A stretch of DNA of 64,000 nt, taken from contig NZ_KQ031391.1 in the NCBI RefSeq assembly GCF_000966285.1, forward strand, positions 2,318,640 through 2,382,639, given 5' to 3'. Positions 55,711-64,000 of the stretch are shown one piece after another (positions within the stretch are counted from its first letter, which is position 1; every line of letters begins with the position of its first letter). The notes under the pieces were generated by a model. That model did not search any database. It was not told the origin of the DNA and saw nothing but the letters and a program-made list of their open reading frames with translations. A program made the translations under genes and the position numbers. The stretch comes from Pseudofrankia sp. DC12 (GTDB lineage Bacteria > Actinomycetota > Actinomycetes > Frankiales > Frankiaceae).

Positions 55711-56586
55711 CTACGACGAGGCCGCCGATTCGTGCTCACGAGGAAGGGGCACGGCGGCCAGCAGAGGGGCTGCCGGGCTCTGCTCCCAGATCGCCCACGG
55801 CCGCACGTCGGAGGCCCACAGCTCATCAAGGACCTGCCGGTCCTTCGCCGTGTCCATGGACCGCCAGAAGCCGGTATATGGATACGCGTGCAGAGCGCCG
55901 GCCCGAGCCAGGCGGCGGAACGGCTCGTCGACCAGATCCTCGCCGTCCCCCAACACCGAGAACACGTCAGGACGCATCACGAAGAACCCGCCGTTGACGA
56001 AGACCCGCTCGTCGGCGAGCGGGCCTATCGCCTCGACGGCGCTCGTGCCCGGGCGCATCCGGATCGAATGCAATGACGACGGCGGCGGAACCGCCAGCAT
56101 CGTCGCGACGGCCCCGGTCCGCCGGGCCGCCTCGATCATGTCCGGCAGCGGGACATCGGAAAGGCCGTCGGCATAGTTCGCCAGGAAGAGATCTTCGTCG
56201 GCGACGAGATCCCGGGCCGCCTTCAGCCGTTGCCCGACAAGCGCATCCAGGCCGCTGTCCAGTACCGTCACCCGCCAGCCGGCCGCCATACCGTCCAGAA
56301 GATGGTGCGTGACCACCCCCGGACAGGGCGTCGGCTCGTCCCTCCGGTGCTCGCTCAGCTGCTGCACCCAGGCACGCACGAATTCCGCACGGAAACCGAC
56401 GCAAAGAATGAAGTCGTTGTGCCCATGCGCCGCGTACCAGTTCATGAGGTGCCACAGGACAGGGCGCCCACCAACCGGGTGCAGCGGCTTCGGTGCATCG
56501 GTCGCCCGCTTCGGCGCGAAACGTCGAGTCGAATCCGTCTCCAGGAGCCGCTGCCCCTGGCCACCACAGAACAGAACGACCTTCAC
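55711..56586 (-). CDS. Sugar-1-phosphate nucleotidyltransferase (RfbF-related)
   Basis: 291 aa. It resembles glucose-1-phosphate cytidylyltransferase: VVLFCGGQGQRL (3-14), KPLHPVGGRPVLWHLM, ANYADGLSD and GFWRSMDTAKDR. The usual GxGTR loop reads GQGQR, and about 12 extra residues lie before the KPLHP motif. Nucleotide or sugar specificity may therefore differ from the rfbF product at 16188-17027. The GTG at 56586 begins the conserved sequence. It is divergent from the PIG-L gene across a 949-base gap. Confidence 0.82.
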   Translation of the reverse strand: MKVVLFCGGQGQRLLETDSTRRFAPKRATDAPKPLHPVGGRPVLWHLMNWYAAHGHNDFILCVGFRAEFVRAWVQQLSEHRRDEPTPCPGVVTHHLLDGMAAGWRVTVLDSGLDALVGQRLKAARDLVADEDLFLANYADGLSDVPLPDMIEAARRTGAVATMLAVPPPSSLHSIRMRPGTSAVEAIGPLADERVFVNGGFFVMRPDVFSVLGDGEDLVDEPFRRLARAGALHAYPYTGFWRSMDTAKDRQVLDELWASDVRPWAIWEQSPAAPLLAAVPLPREHESAASS

Positions 56587-57535
56587 TCGTTGCTCTCTTT
56601 TCCCCGCCGCTCTACGCGGCAGACAGAACACTCCTCGGTACGCAAGAAAGCGCACGCTCCGCCGAGACCTTTCTGGCAGATCCGGCGGGTATCTGAATCT
56701 CCCCTCCCACCCAGGCCTGGCCACGCCAGACCAGGCGGTGGGCCCCGCCTTTCAGGACACCCGCCCCGAGGCTGCCTCCACCCCTCCCCAGAGAATATGT
56801 ACCCTGCCCGCACCACAGAATCAACTCTCCCCGAGCGGAAGATACGGCCGCCCTCAAATGCAACCTCCCCTGTTCATGGGTCCCGGGTTCCGGGCCCGCG
56901 AGGCCACCGTGTCGGTGATCCGCGCCGAGGGGGTCCTGGCAGCGGCTCCGAAGTCCTGTGACACTAACCACTCGCCACCTCGGACCACTCGGCGAGCCAC
57001 CGTTCCGGATCATCACACCAAGGCCGCCTCGACGTCTTCCCAAGGGGTTTCGCCCGCCGAGACCGCGCGGACAACTCTCCCCAAGCGTAAGGCCAAGCCT
57101 TTCGCAAACAGAAGGCCTACCCTTCCTGGAGGTAAGGTTTTGGTGCCCTGTGGCAGTTCCGTACCGATGATTCACACGGGCCCGAGAAGGAGATCGACCA
57201 GTTCGGAGAGCGACCACACTGCGACTGTTCGCCAGAGGCTGCGCCGCACAGCCGCAAGAGTGCGGTCGCGGACCGGCCTCCTGGGGGTCGCTTATCGGGC
57301 CGGTGCGGCTGTGCGGTTACCGTCAAGGAGACGAGTACCGTGTGGACTTGACCGAACGGCGCGGAAGGCAACCGGAACACGGTCCGAAGTGATCCGGGCC
57401 GTTCAATTCGACCGGCAGGAGCGTGAAGTGTGGACCGTGGTCCTTTGAGACTTCCTCGGCCGGCGTGCCGGTGAACCGGTCGAGAGTCTCGACGCTGTTG
57501 GCGCCCAAGCGGTCGCGTAGGCACGGATAGTCACC
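56587..57535. other. Long non-coding region with imperfect direct repeat
   Basis: 949 bases between divergent nucleotidyltransferase and PIG-L genes. Long open frames exist but lack conserved motifs. Two segments, about 56755-56846 and 57012-57098, share colinear similarity (CAACTCTCCCC then AGCG at their ends; GAGGCTGCCTCCAC versus AAGGCCGCCTCGAC earlier). The region could hold divergent promoters, a small RNA or a decayed gene. Confidence 0.45.
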
Positions 57536-58204
57536 GTGATCGAGCTTCTACCCGCACTGCCTGTCGAGGGCCAGCACTACCGTGTAGTGGCTCTCGGCGC
57601 TCATTCCGACGATCTCGAGATCGGTGCCGGCGGGACCATCATCAGCATGCTGGCCGCGCACCCGGACACGGCCGTGCACTGGGTCGTTCTGTCTGCCGTT
57701 GGCGGCCGGCGAGACGAGGCGGCCGCCAGCGCGCGCGCGTTGCTGGGCGGTTCGCTCGCCGCGCTGCACCTGCACTCGTTCCGGGACGGGTTCGTCCCGG
57801 CCGACTGGGCCGCGGCGAAGGAGGTACTGCTCGGTGTCGCGCGCGAGGTCCGGCCGGACATCGTCCTGGCGCCGTCCGTCGGGGACTACCACCAGGACCA
57901 CCGGGCCCTGGCGGAGCTGGCCTGGCAGGCTTTCCGAGGCGCGCTGATACTCGAGTACGAGATCCCGAAGTGGGACGGGGACCTGAGCCGCCCGTCGCTG
58001 TACGTCCCGCTCGCCGAGGACGTCGTCGACGCGAAGATCGAGCATCTGCATCGGCACTTCCGCAGCCAGCTCGGCAAGCCCTGGTTTGACGAGGAGCTGT
58101 TCCGGTCGATCCTGCGGCTACGGGGTGTGGAATCCGGCAACCGGTACGCAGAGGCATTCGGTGCCCGGAAGCTGGCTCTCCGCTGGCCAGGACACGCCAG
58201 GTGA
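57536..58204 (+). CDS. PIG-L/LmbE family deacetylase
   Basis: 222 aa. The zinc motif reads AHSDDLEIG (H23, D25, D26), with Ser for the usual Pro, and the third ligand is in YHQDHRAL (H122). These enzymes remove N-acetyl groups from sugars or sugar-lipids. The length is near the minimal domain. The start codon is GTG. Paired with the divergent nucleotidyltransferase it may belong to a small sugar-modification set; in nucleotide-sugar clusters such a pair is common. Substrate unknown. Confidence 0.88.
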   Translation: MIELLPALPVEGQHYRVVALGAHSDDLEIGAGGTIISMLAAHPDTAVHWVVLSAVGGRRDEAAASARALLGGSLAALHLHSFRDGFVPADWAAAKEVLLGVAREVRPDIVLAPSVGDYHQDHRALAELAWQAFRGALILEYEIPKWDGDLSRPSLYVPLAEDVVDAKIEHLHRHFRSQLGKPWFDEELFRSILRLRGVESGNRYAEAFGARKLALRWPGHAR

Positions 58205-58283
58205 CAGGATACTCACCGTCAGGCTGGCCACTGCGTGGGCGATCACGCCGTAGGCGGTGCCCATCACGTTCGACGGCGCTGCC

Positions 58284-58318
58284 GCGCGGGTCATGCTCCA
58301 GACCGGCATGACCCGCGC
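58284..58318. terminator. 13-bp perfect hairpin at convergent junction
   Basis: GCGCGGGTCATGC / GCATGACCCGCGC with a 9-base loop. It lies between the convergent PIG-L gene (ending 58204) and class II aldolase gene (ending 58343) and could serve both. Confidence 0.65.
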
Positions 58319-58342
58319 ACCGCCGCGACTGACAGCACGCTC

Positions 58343-59107
58343 CTAGTCGAGCAGGTCGGGCTCGCGGCGCACGATCCGGTCGTACAGAGGCTGGAAGTTG
58401 AGCCAACCGGTGAGCGAGTTGCCGGTGAGGCCATGGGCCACCTGAGCGTGCTCGGGCGGAATCTGCTTCACCTTGCCGACGGCTTTCGCCACCAGCTGCG
58501 CCTGCGCGGACCGCTCCATGGCGATGAACCACCAGACCGCGGCGTCGACGGACTCGCCGACGGTCAGCAGGCCATGGTTCGCGAGGATGACGGCCTTGGA
58601 CCCACCAAGCGCGGCGGCGATCCGCTTGCCCTCATCAACATCGAACACGGGCCCGTTGTAGTCGTCGAACACGCTGTGGTCCTCGTAGAAGGCACAGGCA
58701 TCCTGCGTGATCGGCTCGATCAGGTCGCCAAGCGTCGACAAGGCCCGGCCGTAGATGGAGTGGCTGTGCGCGGCAGCGATCACGTCTGGGCGGGCCTGGT
58801 GGATCTGGGAGTGGATCGCGAATGCCGACGGGTTCGCGGGGTAACGGCCCTCGACGGTCTCCCCGCTCTCGTTGACGAGGATCAGGTCGCTCACCCGGGC
58901 GTGCGAGAACGCGACCCCGAACGGGTTCACCCAGAAGTGATCGGTCAGCTCGGGATCGCGGGCAGTGATATGTCCCGCGATCCCTTCCTCGAAGCCGAAC
59001 CAGCCGAAGATGCGCAGTGCCGCGGCAAGCCGCTGCTTGCGGTGCTGGCGCTCCTGCTCGGCGGTCTCGAAGGTTGGCGGAAGCCGGAAGATCAGATTGT
59101 CAGCCAT
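58343..59107 (-). CDS. Class II aldolase/adducin family protein
   Basis: 254 aa. A zinc-dependent aldolase/epimerase fold with ligands H114 and H116 (AAHSHSIYG) and H178 (LANHGLL). A substrate loop (HITARDPELTDHFWVNPFG) follows the N-terminal helix. Substrates range from fuculose phosphate to other hydroxy-acids, and none can be assigned. The ATG at 59107 is used; an ATG at 59125 has AGGAG only 2 bases away and is less likely. It is divergent from the sco gene. Confidence 0.87.
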   Translation of the reverse strand: MADNLIFRLPPTFETAEQERQHRKQRLAAALRIFGWFGFEEGIAGHITARDPELTDHFWVNPFGVAFSHARVSDLILVNESGETVEGRYPANPSAFAIHSQIHQARPDVIAAAHSHSIYGRALSTLGDLIEPITQDACAFYEDHSVFDDYNGPVFDVDEGKRIAAALGGSKAVILANHGLLTVGESVDAAVWWFIAMERSAQAQLVAKAVGKVKQIPPEHAQVAHGLTGNSLTGWLNFQPLYDRIVRREPDLLD

Positions 59108-59264
59108 GTCACTAGCGCACCACATCGCTCCTGGCGTCCGAGAGCTGGGCTCCTCGCGGAGCTCGCGCGCACCGCGGCCGGCTACCTCGAGGCGGGCCCG
59201 CGACAGCCGGATCGTGCATGCCGCGACCGTCGTTCCCGATGCCCCATGTGAAGGGATCCCGTTC

Positions 59265-59963
59265 ATGAACGCTTCGGCAGACCGCCCCGGCAGGCGGCGC
59301 CGACGGACGCATCCGGTGGTGACGCTCACGGTCCTGGGCGCCGCCGTCCTCGTCCTGACCGCGGCCCTCGCCGGCTGCGGCGGCTCGTCGGCTTCGTCAA
59401 CGGGGGTGGTCAATCTCGACGACGCCCCCAAGGCCGCCGGCCTGCGGGGCCCCGAGCTGGCTACTCCGCTTCCCATGCCGGACATCCGGCTGACGGACAC
59501 GGCCGGAAGGCCCTACGACGTGAAAGCGGCGACCGGCGGCAAGCTGACCTTCGTCTACTTCGGCTATACCCACTGCCCGGACGTCTGCCCGACCACGATG
59601 GCCGACATCGCCCGCGCGCTCGACCTCGTCCCGGCGGCCGACCGCGGCCGGGTCGCGGTCGTGTTCATCACCACCGACCCCGACCGGGACACCGGGCCGG
59701 TGATCCGGTCATGGCTGGACCAGTTCAACCCGTCCTTCGTCGGCCTGCGTGGGCCATTGGCGCAGGTGGCCGACTACGCCGGACAGCTCGGCGTCCCACT
59801 GGCCGCGCCGCAGCGCCAGGCCGACGGGACGGTCACGGTCGACCACGGCGCCCAGGTCACCGCCTTCAGCCCGGACGGCACCGCACGCACCGTCTACCTG
59901 GCGAACACCCAGGTCGAGGACTACGCGCACGACATCCCGCTGCTACTGAAGGAGACACAGTGA
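59265..59963 (+). CDS. Sco1/SenC family copper chaperone lipoprotein
   Basis: 232 aa. Lipobox LAGC (Cys38) anchors it outside the membrane. The thioredoxin-like domain keeps the copper site: C104 and C108 (THCPDVCPT) and H194 (VDHGAQV). Sco proteins insert copper into the CuA site of cytochrome oxidase; a Streptomyces Sco also passes copper to GlxA. AAGGGA lies about 8 bases before the ATG. The stop overlaps the GTG of the peroxidase gene by 4 bases (GTGA), so the genes are coupled. Confidence 0.92.
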   Translation: MNASADRPGRRRRRTHPVVTLTVLGAAVLVLTAALAGCGGSSASSTGVVNLDDAPKAAGLRGPELATPLPMPDIRLTDTAGRPYDVKAATGGKLTFVYFGYTHCPDVCPTTMADIARALDLVPAADRGRVAVVFITTDPDRDTGPVIRSWLDQFNPSFVGLRGPLAQVADYAGQLGVPLAAPQRQADGTVTVDHGAQVTAFSPDGTARTVYLANTQVEDYAHDIPLLLKETQ

Positions 59964-61363
59964 CCGCCGCGCGGCTGCCTGCCCCGCCGCCGTCGCAGGC
60001 CGGGCATGACAAGACCGCGCCCGCGACCGGTGCGGAGCCTGCACCGCCACCCCCGCCGTCATCCGCGGTCGGGGAGGCGCCGGCTCGGGACGCCTCGGCA
60101 CCCGCCGAGCAACCGCCGCCCCGACGGCTCGGCCGGCGGGCGTTCCTCGGCGGAGCGGGGCTGGTCGGCGCTGGCGGGATCGCCGGCGCGGTCGCCGGCG
60201 GACTGGCTCAGCGCGGCACCGGGCCAGCGGCCACCCCGGTCGGGGTGGCTCGCGAGCGCGCCCAGGCCGTCGCCGCTGTACGCCCAGGCCTGGTACACCA
60301 GCCGGGGATCGTCGAACCGCCGCCCGCACACCTGGTGTTCACCGCCTACGACCTGACCTCCAAAACCAGCGTGGCCGGTTGCCGCGCCGCGCTGACCTCC
60401 GTTCTCACAGCATGGACCGGCGCGGCCCGTACGCTCATGACTGGCGCCCAGCCCGCCGCGGCCGGGGGGCGCGCCCTCGGCCTGGCGCCGTCCGCGCTGA
60501 CGGTCACTATCGGCCTGGGCCCCTCGGCATTGCGCCTCGCCGGCCTGACCAGCCGGATCCCGCCTCAGCTGGCCCCGATTCCGGGCTTCCCGCACGATCA
60601 TCTCGACGCAGCCCGAAGCGGCGGAGACATCGCCGTGCAGATCTGCGCGGAGGATCCGATGGTCGTCGTCTCGGCCGCGCGATACCTCGACACGCTCGCC
60701 AAGGCTGACGCGACTCCGCGCTGGACCCAGCACGGCTTCCGCCGCACTGCCGCCGCCGCGGCCGACCCGACCGGAACCCCGCGAAACCTGATGGGCCAGC
60801 TCGACGGCACCGACAACCCTGTCGTCGGCACCCCCGACTTCGACCAGGCCGTGTGGGCCGACTCCACGGCACCGGCCTGGATGGCCGGCGGCAGCTACCT
60901 CGTCGCCCGCCGGATCCGGATGGATCTCGACCGATGGGACCTGATCTCCACCAGTGGCCAGGAGCAGATCATCGGCCGGAGCAAGGCCACCGGCGCCCCG
61001 CTGACCGGCGGCAGCGAGCACACCGACCCGGACTTCACCGCCACCGGCTCCGACGGCAATCTGGAGATCCCGGCCAACGCCCACATCCGGCTGGCCCACC
61101 CGCAGTCCAACAACGGGGTTCGGATGCTGCGCCGCGGCTACTCGTATCACGACGGCCTCGACGCCGCCGGCCAGCTCGACGCCGGCCTCTTCTTCCTGGC
61201 CTACCAGGCAGACCCATTGGTGGCCTTCACCGCCATCCAAAGCAAGCTCGACCGCCTCGACGCACTGTCCGCCTTCATCCGCCACACCGGCAGCGCGCTG
61301 TTCGCCATTCCAGCAGCCGCGCCGACCGATGGATATGTCGGCCAGCAGCTGCTGGAGGGCTGA
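59960..61363 (+). CDS. DyP-type haem peroxidase, Tat-exported (DtpA/EfeB-like)
   Basis: 467 aa. A twin-arginine signal (RRAFLGG, R59-R60) is followed by a DyP ferredoxin-like fold. The GXXDG motif GQLDG (278-282) and a candidate proximal haem ligand H374 (HIRLAHPQ) are present. DyP peroxidases use hydrogen peroxide; Streptomyces DtpA, also a Tat substrate, is required for GlxA maturation. It could instead be EfeB-type, but no EfeO or EfeU gene is adjacent. GGAG precedes the GTG at 59960. It lies between sco and PCuAC genes. Confidence 0.9.
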   Translation: MTAARLPAPPPSQAGHDKTAPATGAEPAPPPPPSSAVGEAPARDASAPAEQPPPRRLGRRAFLGGAGLVGAGGIAGAVAGGLAQRGTGPAATPVGVARERAQAVAAVRPGLVHQPGIVEPPPAHLVFTAYDLTSKTSVAGCRAALTSVLTAWTGAARTLMTGAQPAAAGGRALGLAPSALTVTIGLGPSALRLAGLTSRIPPQLAPIPGFPHDHLDAARSGGDIAVQICAEDPMVVVSAARYLDTLAKADATPRWTQHGFRRTAAAAADPTGTPRNLMGQLDGTDNPVVGTPDFDQAVWADSTAPAWMAGGSYLVARRIRMDLDRWDLISTSGQEQIIGRSKATGAPLTGGSEHTDPDFTATGSDGNLEIPANAHIRLAHPQSNNGVRMLRRGYSYHDGLDAAGQLDAGLFFLAYQADPLVAFTAIQSKLDRLDALSAFIRHTGSALFAIPAAAPTDGYVGQQLLEG

Positions 61364-61370
61364 TGATCGC

Positions 61371-62045
61371 ATGCTGACGTCAGGGTCCACCACGATGCCG
61401 ATCAATCGCTCCCTGGCTGCCGCGGGCCGGACCTGCCGGCTGGCCAGGCGGGCCGTTCCCATCAGTCTGCTGGTCGCCGCGCTGCTGGTGGCCGGCTGCG
61501 CCGCTGCCGGCTCCCGCCCGACCACGCCAAACGGCGCCGCGGCCGGGCCGCGCGGCACGGCGCCCGGGATACCTCCGGCCACAGATCCAGCCGCCGCGGC
61601 CGACACCGGCAGCGGCGACCTCGGCAGCCTGCGCATCCGCGGCGCCTACATCCCGCAACAGGCGTCGCCAGATGTCGCGGCCGCCTACTTCACCATCGAG
61701 AATGACGGCAAGGCCGACGACGACCTCATTTCGGCGACCACCCCCGCCGCCCGCTCGGTGAGCCTGCACACCACCGTCGACCACGGCGGCGCCGCGACGA
61801 TGGTCCCCCTGACCGGGCTGACCATCCCCGCGCATGGCACGGCCGCACTCACCGTCGGCCACGCCCATCTCATGCTGGTGAACCCGGTCCGAATGCTGAC
61901 AAAGGGGCAACGGGTTACCCTTACGCTCAGCTTCGCCCATGCCGGCCGGCTGCAGCTCGTTGTCCCCGTCGTCGGCTTCACCGGCCCGAATGACACCGGC
62001 GAGGACGTCGGCGGCATGGGAAACATGCCTGGAATGGGTGAATAG
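61371..62045 (+). CDS. PCu(A)C-type periplasmic/extracytoplasmic copper chaperone (ECuC-like)
   Basis: 224 aa. Lipobox VAGC (Cys43) and a Pro/Ala-rich spacer are followed by a cupredoxin-like PCuAC domain. The copper motif H-x10-M-x21-H-x-M is fully intact at H133, M144, H166 and M168. The C-terminus is Met/Gly-rich (GGMGNMPGMGE) and may add copper sites. It starts 8 bases after the peroxidase stop. PCuAC proteins pass Cu(I) to Sco; the pairing with Sco and DyP matches the Streptomyces GlxA-maturation locus. Confidence 0.9.
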   Translation: MLTSGSTTMPINRSLAAAGRTCRLARRAVPISLLVAALLVAGCAAAGSRPTTPNGAAAGPRGTAPGIPPATDPAAAADTGSGDLGSLRIRGAYIPQQASPDVAAAYFTIENDGKADDDLISATTPAARSVSLHTTVDHGGAATMVPLTGLTIPAHGTAALTVGHAHLMLVNPVRMLTKGQRVTLTLSFAHAGRLQLVVPVVGFTGPNDTGEDVGGMGNMPGMGE

Positions 62046-62070
62046 CGCGCCCAGGCTGCCTCTCCCCCAT

Positions 62071-62089
62071 GCGCCCTCGTTCAGGGCGC
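62071..62089. terminator. Hairpin after the copper operon
   Basis: GCGCCCT / AGGGCGC with a 5-base loop, 26 bases after the PCuAC stop and before the convergent desaturase gene. Confidence 0.5.
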
Positions 62090-62167
62090 CGGGACTTCTG
62101 GGGTTCGGGCAACCGGGTGGTCGCGGCTGGCCGCACCGCGCCGGGACGGGGACCACGACGGTGGCGG

Positions 62168-63208
62168 TCAGCCGGCCGAGGCCGCTGTCCGGGGCGCGGC
62201 GAGCTTGGCCAGGCGTTCCTTGGTGGGGCGGCGGACGTCGCGGATGACCCTGGTCAGCTCGAGCGCCTTGATGATGTAGAAGCTCGTGTCGATCTGCCAC
62301 GGGCGCACCCCGTGCCGCGCGGATGTCGGCTCGGCGTGGTGCAGGTTGTGCCAGGACTCGCCCATCGACGGCAGGCACATCCACCACACGTTGCCGGAAC
62401 GGTCGCGCGAGCGGTACGGCCTCCTGCCCACTACGTGACAGATGCTGTTGACCGACCAGGTGGTGTGGTGAAGCAGCGCCACCCGCACCAGGCCGCCCCA
62501 GAAGAAGGCACGGACCGCTGCCTCGAAGGAGCCTTCCCACAGCCCGCCGATGAGGGCCGGCAGCGCGAGGCTCACGAACGCGCAGCCGGCGAACGTCCGG
62601 CTCACCAACACGATGTCCTTGTCGTCCAGCAGGTCCGGCGCGTACTTGCGCTGGTCGGTCTGCTCAACGTCGAACAACCAGCCGATGTGCGCGTGCCACA
62701 GGCCCTTCGTCAGCGCCCGCGCGCCGGGGCCGAACCGCCACGGGGAGTGCGGGTCGCCCTCCTGGTCGCTGTACGCGTGATGGCGGCGGTGGTCGGCGAC
62801 CCACCGGATGACCGGGCCCTCGATCGCCATGTTGCCGAACACCGCGAGCAGGATTCGGACGGGCCGCGACGTCTTGAAGCCGCGGTGCGTGAAGTACCGG
62901 TGGAAGCCCACCGTGACGCCGTGGCCGGTGATGCCATACATGAACACCGCGATCACCAGGTCGTGCCAGGTGATCCAGTGATCCCACAGCAGCGGGACGG
63001 CGGCGATCAGCGCCGCGATCGGAACGAAGATGATGCTGGCCAGCACCATCTGCTCGGTCCGAGCTTTGATCATCCAGCGAGGCGCGCTGGTGTGCTCGCT
63101 GCGGGTCGCGCGCGGGGCCCCCGCCGCGGGAACTGAGCCCACACCCACCCCGCCTCGCCCATCCGGCGGACTGGAATCCGTAGGCTGCACCGTCTCGGTC
63201 GCGGTCAT
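62168..63208 (-). CDS. Acyl-CoA/acyl-lipid desaturase (membrane di-iron)
   Basis: 346 aa delta-9-type fatty acid desaturase. Three histidine boxes are intact: HRYFTH (103-108), HRRHH (140-144) and HNLHH (287-291). Two pairs of membrane helices are placed as usual (about 55-75 and 82-100; about 203-222 and 232-250). The first 40 residues are low-complexity. The ATG at 63208 has CAGGA about 9 bases upstream. It introduces a double bond into membrane acyl chains and needs ferredoxin-type electron donors not seen here. Confidence 0.92.
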   Translation of the reverse strand: MTATETVQPTDSSPPDGRGGVGVGSVPAAGAPRATRSEHTSAPRWMIKARTEQMVLASIIFVPIAALIAAVPLLWDHWITWHDLVIAVFMYGITGHGVTVGFHRYFTHRGFKTSRPVRILLAVFGNMAIEGPVIRWVADHRRHHAYSDQEGDPHSPWRFGPGARALTKGLWHAHIGWLFDVEQTDQRKYAPDLLDDKDIVLVSRTFAGCAFVSLALPALIGGLWEGSFEAAVRAFFWGGLVRVALLHHTTWSVNSICHVVGRRPYRSRDRSGNVWWMCLPSMGESWHNLHHAEPTSARHGVRPWQIDTSFYIIKALELTRVIRDVRRPTKERLAKLAAPRTAASAG

Positions 63209-64000
63209 CGCGGCATCCTGTCTGTCGCGGCAGGTCCACACATTGGCCCTGTTGGGCTCACGGTAACGGCCCCCGGGGTGCGTCTGTGCGCGTGCCGGCA
63301 ACCGCGACGCAAACTCTTTCGGTCTTGTCGTGGGCTCTTACTACCCGTCCCCGGCACAGTTACGGCCCGCCCGGAGATACCTCCCGCTAGTGACGTTCTG
63401 TACCCAGGTGAGCCTGCGTGCCCGCGACCGTCTACCGCGAAGGTCGCGCCCCGGCCAGCGAGTCATGGGAGAGCGCCAAACCCGACAGTCAACCTGCGCC
63501 ACAGACCGGCGGCTGGGCGAGCCAGCCCGGACACCACGGGCCGGCCGTGGGGCGCCAGAGAGTGTCATCTACTGCCGGGTAGCTGCCGGCCTCGCCCGCC
63601 GGCCGCGCGCGGTCCCGGCAGCGGCAGATTCGGTCCGAGCACGGATCATGGATCATGGATCATCGCCCATGATTTGACGCCGCCGCAGCGCGGCGCGAAA
63701 GACGCCGAAGCCGCGCCCCGGGGAAAACCGGCCGAAGAGCCGAGAACGGAGGCGACAAACTTTCGCGGCGCGCGGGACCGACTTTCAGGGTCAAGAAAAC
63801 GAGGCAGCCGCGCCAATCGTGACGCACTTCCGCCAACGGGGAGAACAGGGGGAACGCGGCGATGCCGTCGACCATGGGCCGGCCGGCGGCAACGGCCAGC
63901 TCCGCCGCCACGACTCGAACGTGGACTAAGAGAACCAAAATCTCCTGTGCTGCCGATTACACTACAGCGGACCGTGAAATCAGAAGAAGTCTACCATCGC
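63209..64000. other. Terminal region without a supported gene
   Basis: 792 bases to the window end. Two short open frames (a 92-aa minus-strand frame at 63660-63938 and a 115-aa plus-strand frame at 63330-63677) lack motifs, good starts or a family. A 7-base tandem repeat (GGATCAT, three copies, 63642-63662) is present. The last about 70 bases are AT-richer, as a promoter or gene edge might be. Confidence 0.4.

Noticed and set aside
56309-57448. 379-aa plus-strand frame
   Set aside because: It begins antisense to the nucleotidyltransferase gene and continues through the repeat-bearing gap without any recognisable motif.
59960-61363. EfeB of an EfeUOB iron-uptake operon
   Set aside because: Neighbours are Sco and PCuAC rather than EfeU or EfeO, so a DtpA-type role in copper-enzyme maturation fits better.
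63660-63938. 92-aa minus-strand frame
   Set aside because: No family, no ribosome site and unusual composition; kept only as part of the unassigned terminal region.

Overview
The window is about 72% GC, densely coded and strongly actinobacterial. Housekeeping order (eno, ftsB-like, DUF501, ppx), Mfd, MazG beside a SurA-like lipoprotein, and pth near an L25/Ctc gene are all typical of Actinomycetota. Large polysaccharide clusters, short dispersed intergenic repeats and a Streptomyces-like cslA/glxA system suggest a Frankia-type or related filamentous actinomycete. The genus is an inference. No rRNA, tRNA, IS element or CRISPR array was recognised.

Layout. 0.1-14 kb is housekeeping, nearly all on the minus strand: family 5 uracil-DNA glycosylase, Ppx/GppA phosphatase, DUF501, FtsB-like, enolase, a truncated SAM-methyltransferase remnant, an SppA/S49 protease, MazG, a SurA-like lipoprotein and Mfd. 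14-33 kb is an exopolysaccharide region. It holds two GH26-like hydrolases, RfbF, a DUF4910/dioxygenase/SDR/glycosyltransferase cassette, PIG-L, a Wzy-like ligase/polymerase, a Wzz-like protein, a glycosyltransferase, a flippase, a sugar C-methyltransferase and an RmlC-like epimerase. 33-47 kb mixes tyrS, an orphan mycosin-like protease, three glycosyltransferases, pth, rplY, ispE, an ABC-F ATPase and a ferric-reductase-like flavocytochrome.

47-62 kb is the most interesting part. A cellulose-synthase-like gene (cslA) overlaps a galactose-oxidase-like copper radical oxidase gene (glxA), which overlaps a GH6 glucanase gene. Two more GH6 paralogues flank this operon. About 6 kb further on is a three-gene copper operon: a Sco chaperone, a Tat-exported DyP peroxidase and a PCuAC chaperone with an intact copper motif. 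In Streptomyces lividans, proteins of these families mature GlxA, but from a separate locus. Here synthase, oxidase, hydrolases and copper-delivery machinery lie within about 14 kb, which suggests one copper-dependent surface-glycan assembly system. The window ends with a fatty-acid desaturase and about 0.8 kb of apparently non-coding DNA.

Several enzymes lack expected catalytic residues: an SDR with FxxxQ instead of YxxxK, an RmlC-like epimerase with Phe instead of Tyr, and a GH6 protein with EPG instead of EPD. Perfect hairpins mark several gene ends, for example after rfbF, between GH6 genes and at convergent junctions.
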